Shown here piece by piece: positions 63,447-64,000 of a DNA stretch of 64,000 nt. The stretch is taken from the NCBI RefSeq assembly GCF_031844705.1, contig NZ_CP134609.1, forward strand, positions 7,068,001 through 7,132,000, read 5' to 3'. The position numbers and the translations under genes are program-made. Within the stretch, counting starts at the first letter, position 1, and the number at the start of each line of letters is the position of its first letter. Below the pieces are notes generated by a model. The model was given only the letters and a program-made list of their open reading frames with translations, had not been told where the DNA came from and searched no databases. This DNA is from Streptomyces sp. ITFR-16. GTDB taxonomy: Bacteria; Actinomycetota; Actinomycetes; Streptomycetales; Streptomycetaceae.

Positions 63447-64000
63447 ATGACTGAGAACCACGACGCGATCGTCACCGACCCCGAGCCGGAGGAGGCCGGT
63501 GGCTGCCCGGTCGCGCACGGTCGCGCGCCGCACCCGACCCAGGGCGGCGGAAACCGCCAGTGGTGGCCGGAGCGGCTGAACCTGAAGATCCTCGCCAAGA
63601 ACCCCGCGGTGGCCAACCCGCTCGGTGAGGACTTCGACTACGCCGAGGCGTTCAACTCCCTCGACCTGCCCGCGGTCAAGCGGGACATCGCCGAGGTGCT
63701 GACGGACTCGCAGGACTGGTGGCCCGCCGACTTCGGCAACTACGGCCCCTTCATGATCCGGATGGCCTGGCACAGCGCCGGCACCTACCGCGTCAGCGAC
63801 GGCCGCGGCGGCGCCGGTGCCGGGCAGCAGCGCTTCGCCCCGCTCAACAGCTGGCCGGACAACGCGAGCCTCGACAAGGCCCGCCGGCTGCTGTGGCCGG
63901 TCAAGAAGAAGTACGGCAAGAACCTCTCCTGGGCCGACCTCATCATCCTCACCGGAAACGTCGCCCTGGAGACCATGGGTCTGAAGACCTTCGGCTTCGG
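63447..64000 (+). CDS. katG: Catalase-peroxidase HPI (partial, runs off right edge)
   Basis: The first 184 codons of a bifunctional heme catalase-peroxidase that removes H2O2. ATG 63447 has GGAAGG at 63435-63440. The N-terminus has GGCPVAHG, the distal heme block MIRMAWHSAGTYR (Arg, Trp and His of the active site) and RRLLWPVKKKYGKNLSWADL. Full-length enzymes have about 740 aa; the rest lies beyond the window. Regulated presumably by the divergent CatR-like repressor. Confidence 0.93.
   Translation, partial: MTENHDAIVTDPEPEEAGGCPVAHGRAPHPTQGGGNRQWWPERLNLKILAKNPAVANPLGEDFDYAEAFNSLDLPAVKRDIAEVLTDSQDWWPADFGNYGPFMIRMAWHSAGTYRVSDGRGGAGAGQQRFAPLNSWPDNASLDKARRLLWPVKKKYGKNLSWADLIILTGNVALETMGLKTFGF

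Overview
The window looks like chromosomal DNA from a Streptomyces-type actinomycete. GC is very high with strong G/C third-position bias, GTG and TTG starts are common, and gene pairs overlap by ATGA or GTGA. The families present (DevS/OsdK kinase, CatR-like Fur regulator, WD40 and PQQ-propeller kinase proteins, paired universal stress proteins) are typical of the genus. No rRNA, tRNA or CRISPR was seen.

Left part (1-12.4 kb): a metal/sulfur set (CysK2-like PLP enzyme, MFS exporter, CmtR-like sensor, CtpG-like P-type ATPase) is followed by a mobile-element graveyard. A UvrD/UPF1-type helicase gene (5948-11156) is split by a 3.19-kb IS630/Tc1-mariner element (6407-9597) with 31-bp perfect inverted repeats and a TA duplication. 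Besides its transposase, the element carries an SDR oxidoreductase, a TetR regulator and a small hypothetical gene. Removing it restores the helicase frame exactly. The 3' half of the helicase was lost where a decayed IS3 element (11157-12443) sits.

Middle part (12.4-46.5 kb): a frameshifted FKBP isomerase and a DUF6357-like gene come first. Then follows a dormancy/redox-stress island: two tandem-UspA proteins, an Acg-type nitroreductase and an OsdK/OsdR-like two-component system, with a shared 16-bp palindromic motif upstream of the USP and nitroreductase genes. Next are a 14-repeat WD40 protein, a secreted ricin-like lectin, a DUF4246 protein, a chimeric diiron/TauD gene, a HAD hydrolase, a decayed class-I amidotransferase, a receptor Ser/Thr kinase, a DinB protein, a two-gene ABC exporter, an IS110 relic, a sugar ABC importer (binding protein-ATPase-permease, with a 21-bp palindrome upstream), a ThuA protein, a 2-hydroxyacid dehydrogenase remnant, a LysR regulator with a divergent 3-hydroxyacyl-CoA-dehydrogenase-like gene and a YWTD-propeller gene, and a GNAT acetyltransferase.

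Right part (46.5-64 kb): two tightly packed operons flank nadE and are the best candidates for an undescribed system. The leftward operon (53004 to 46539) encodes a nucleosidase-pseudokinase fusion, an SF1 helicase, a large protein with a possible winged helix, and a multi-pass membrane protein. The rightward operon (54440 to 62644) encodes a membrane-anchored Lon/S16-like domain fused to a beta-propeller, a propeller lipoprotein, a CCA-adding/poly(A)-polymerase-like nucleotidyltransferase, an unknown protein and a two-TM SLATT-type protein. These part lists resemble bacterial conflict (antiphage or self/nonself) systems. The assignment is inference from domains and synteny. The window ends with a CatR-like Fur repressor divergent from katG, which runs off the right edge.
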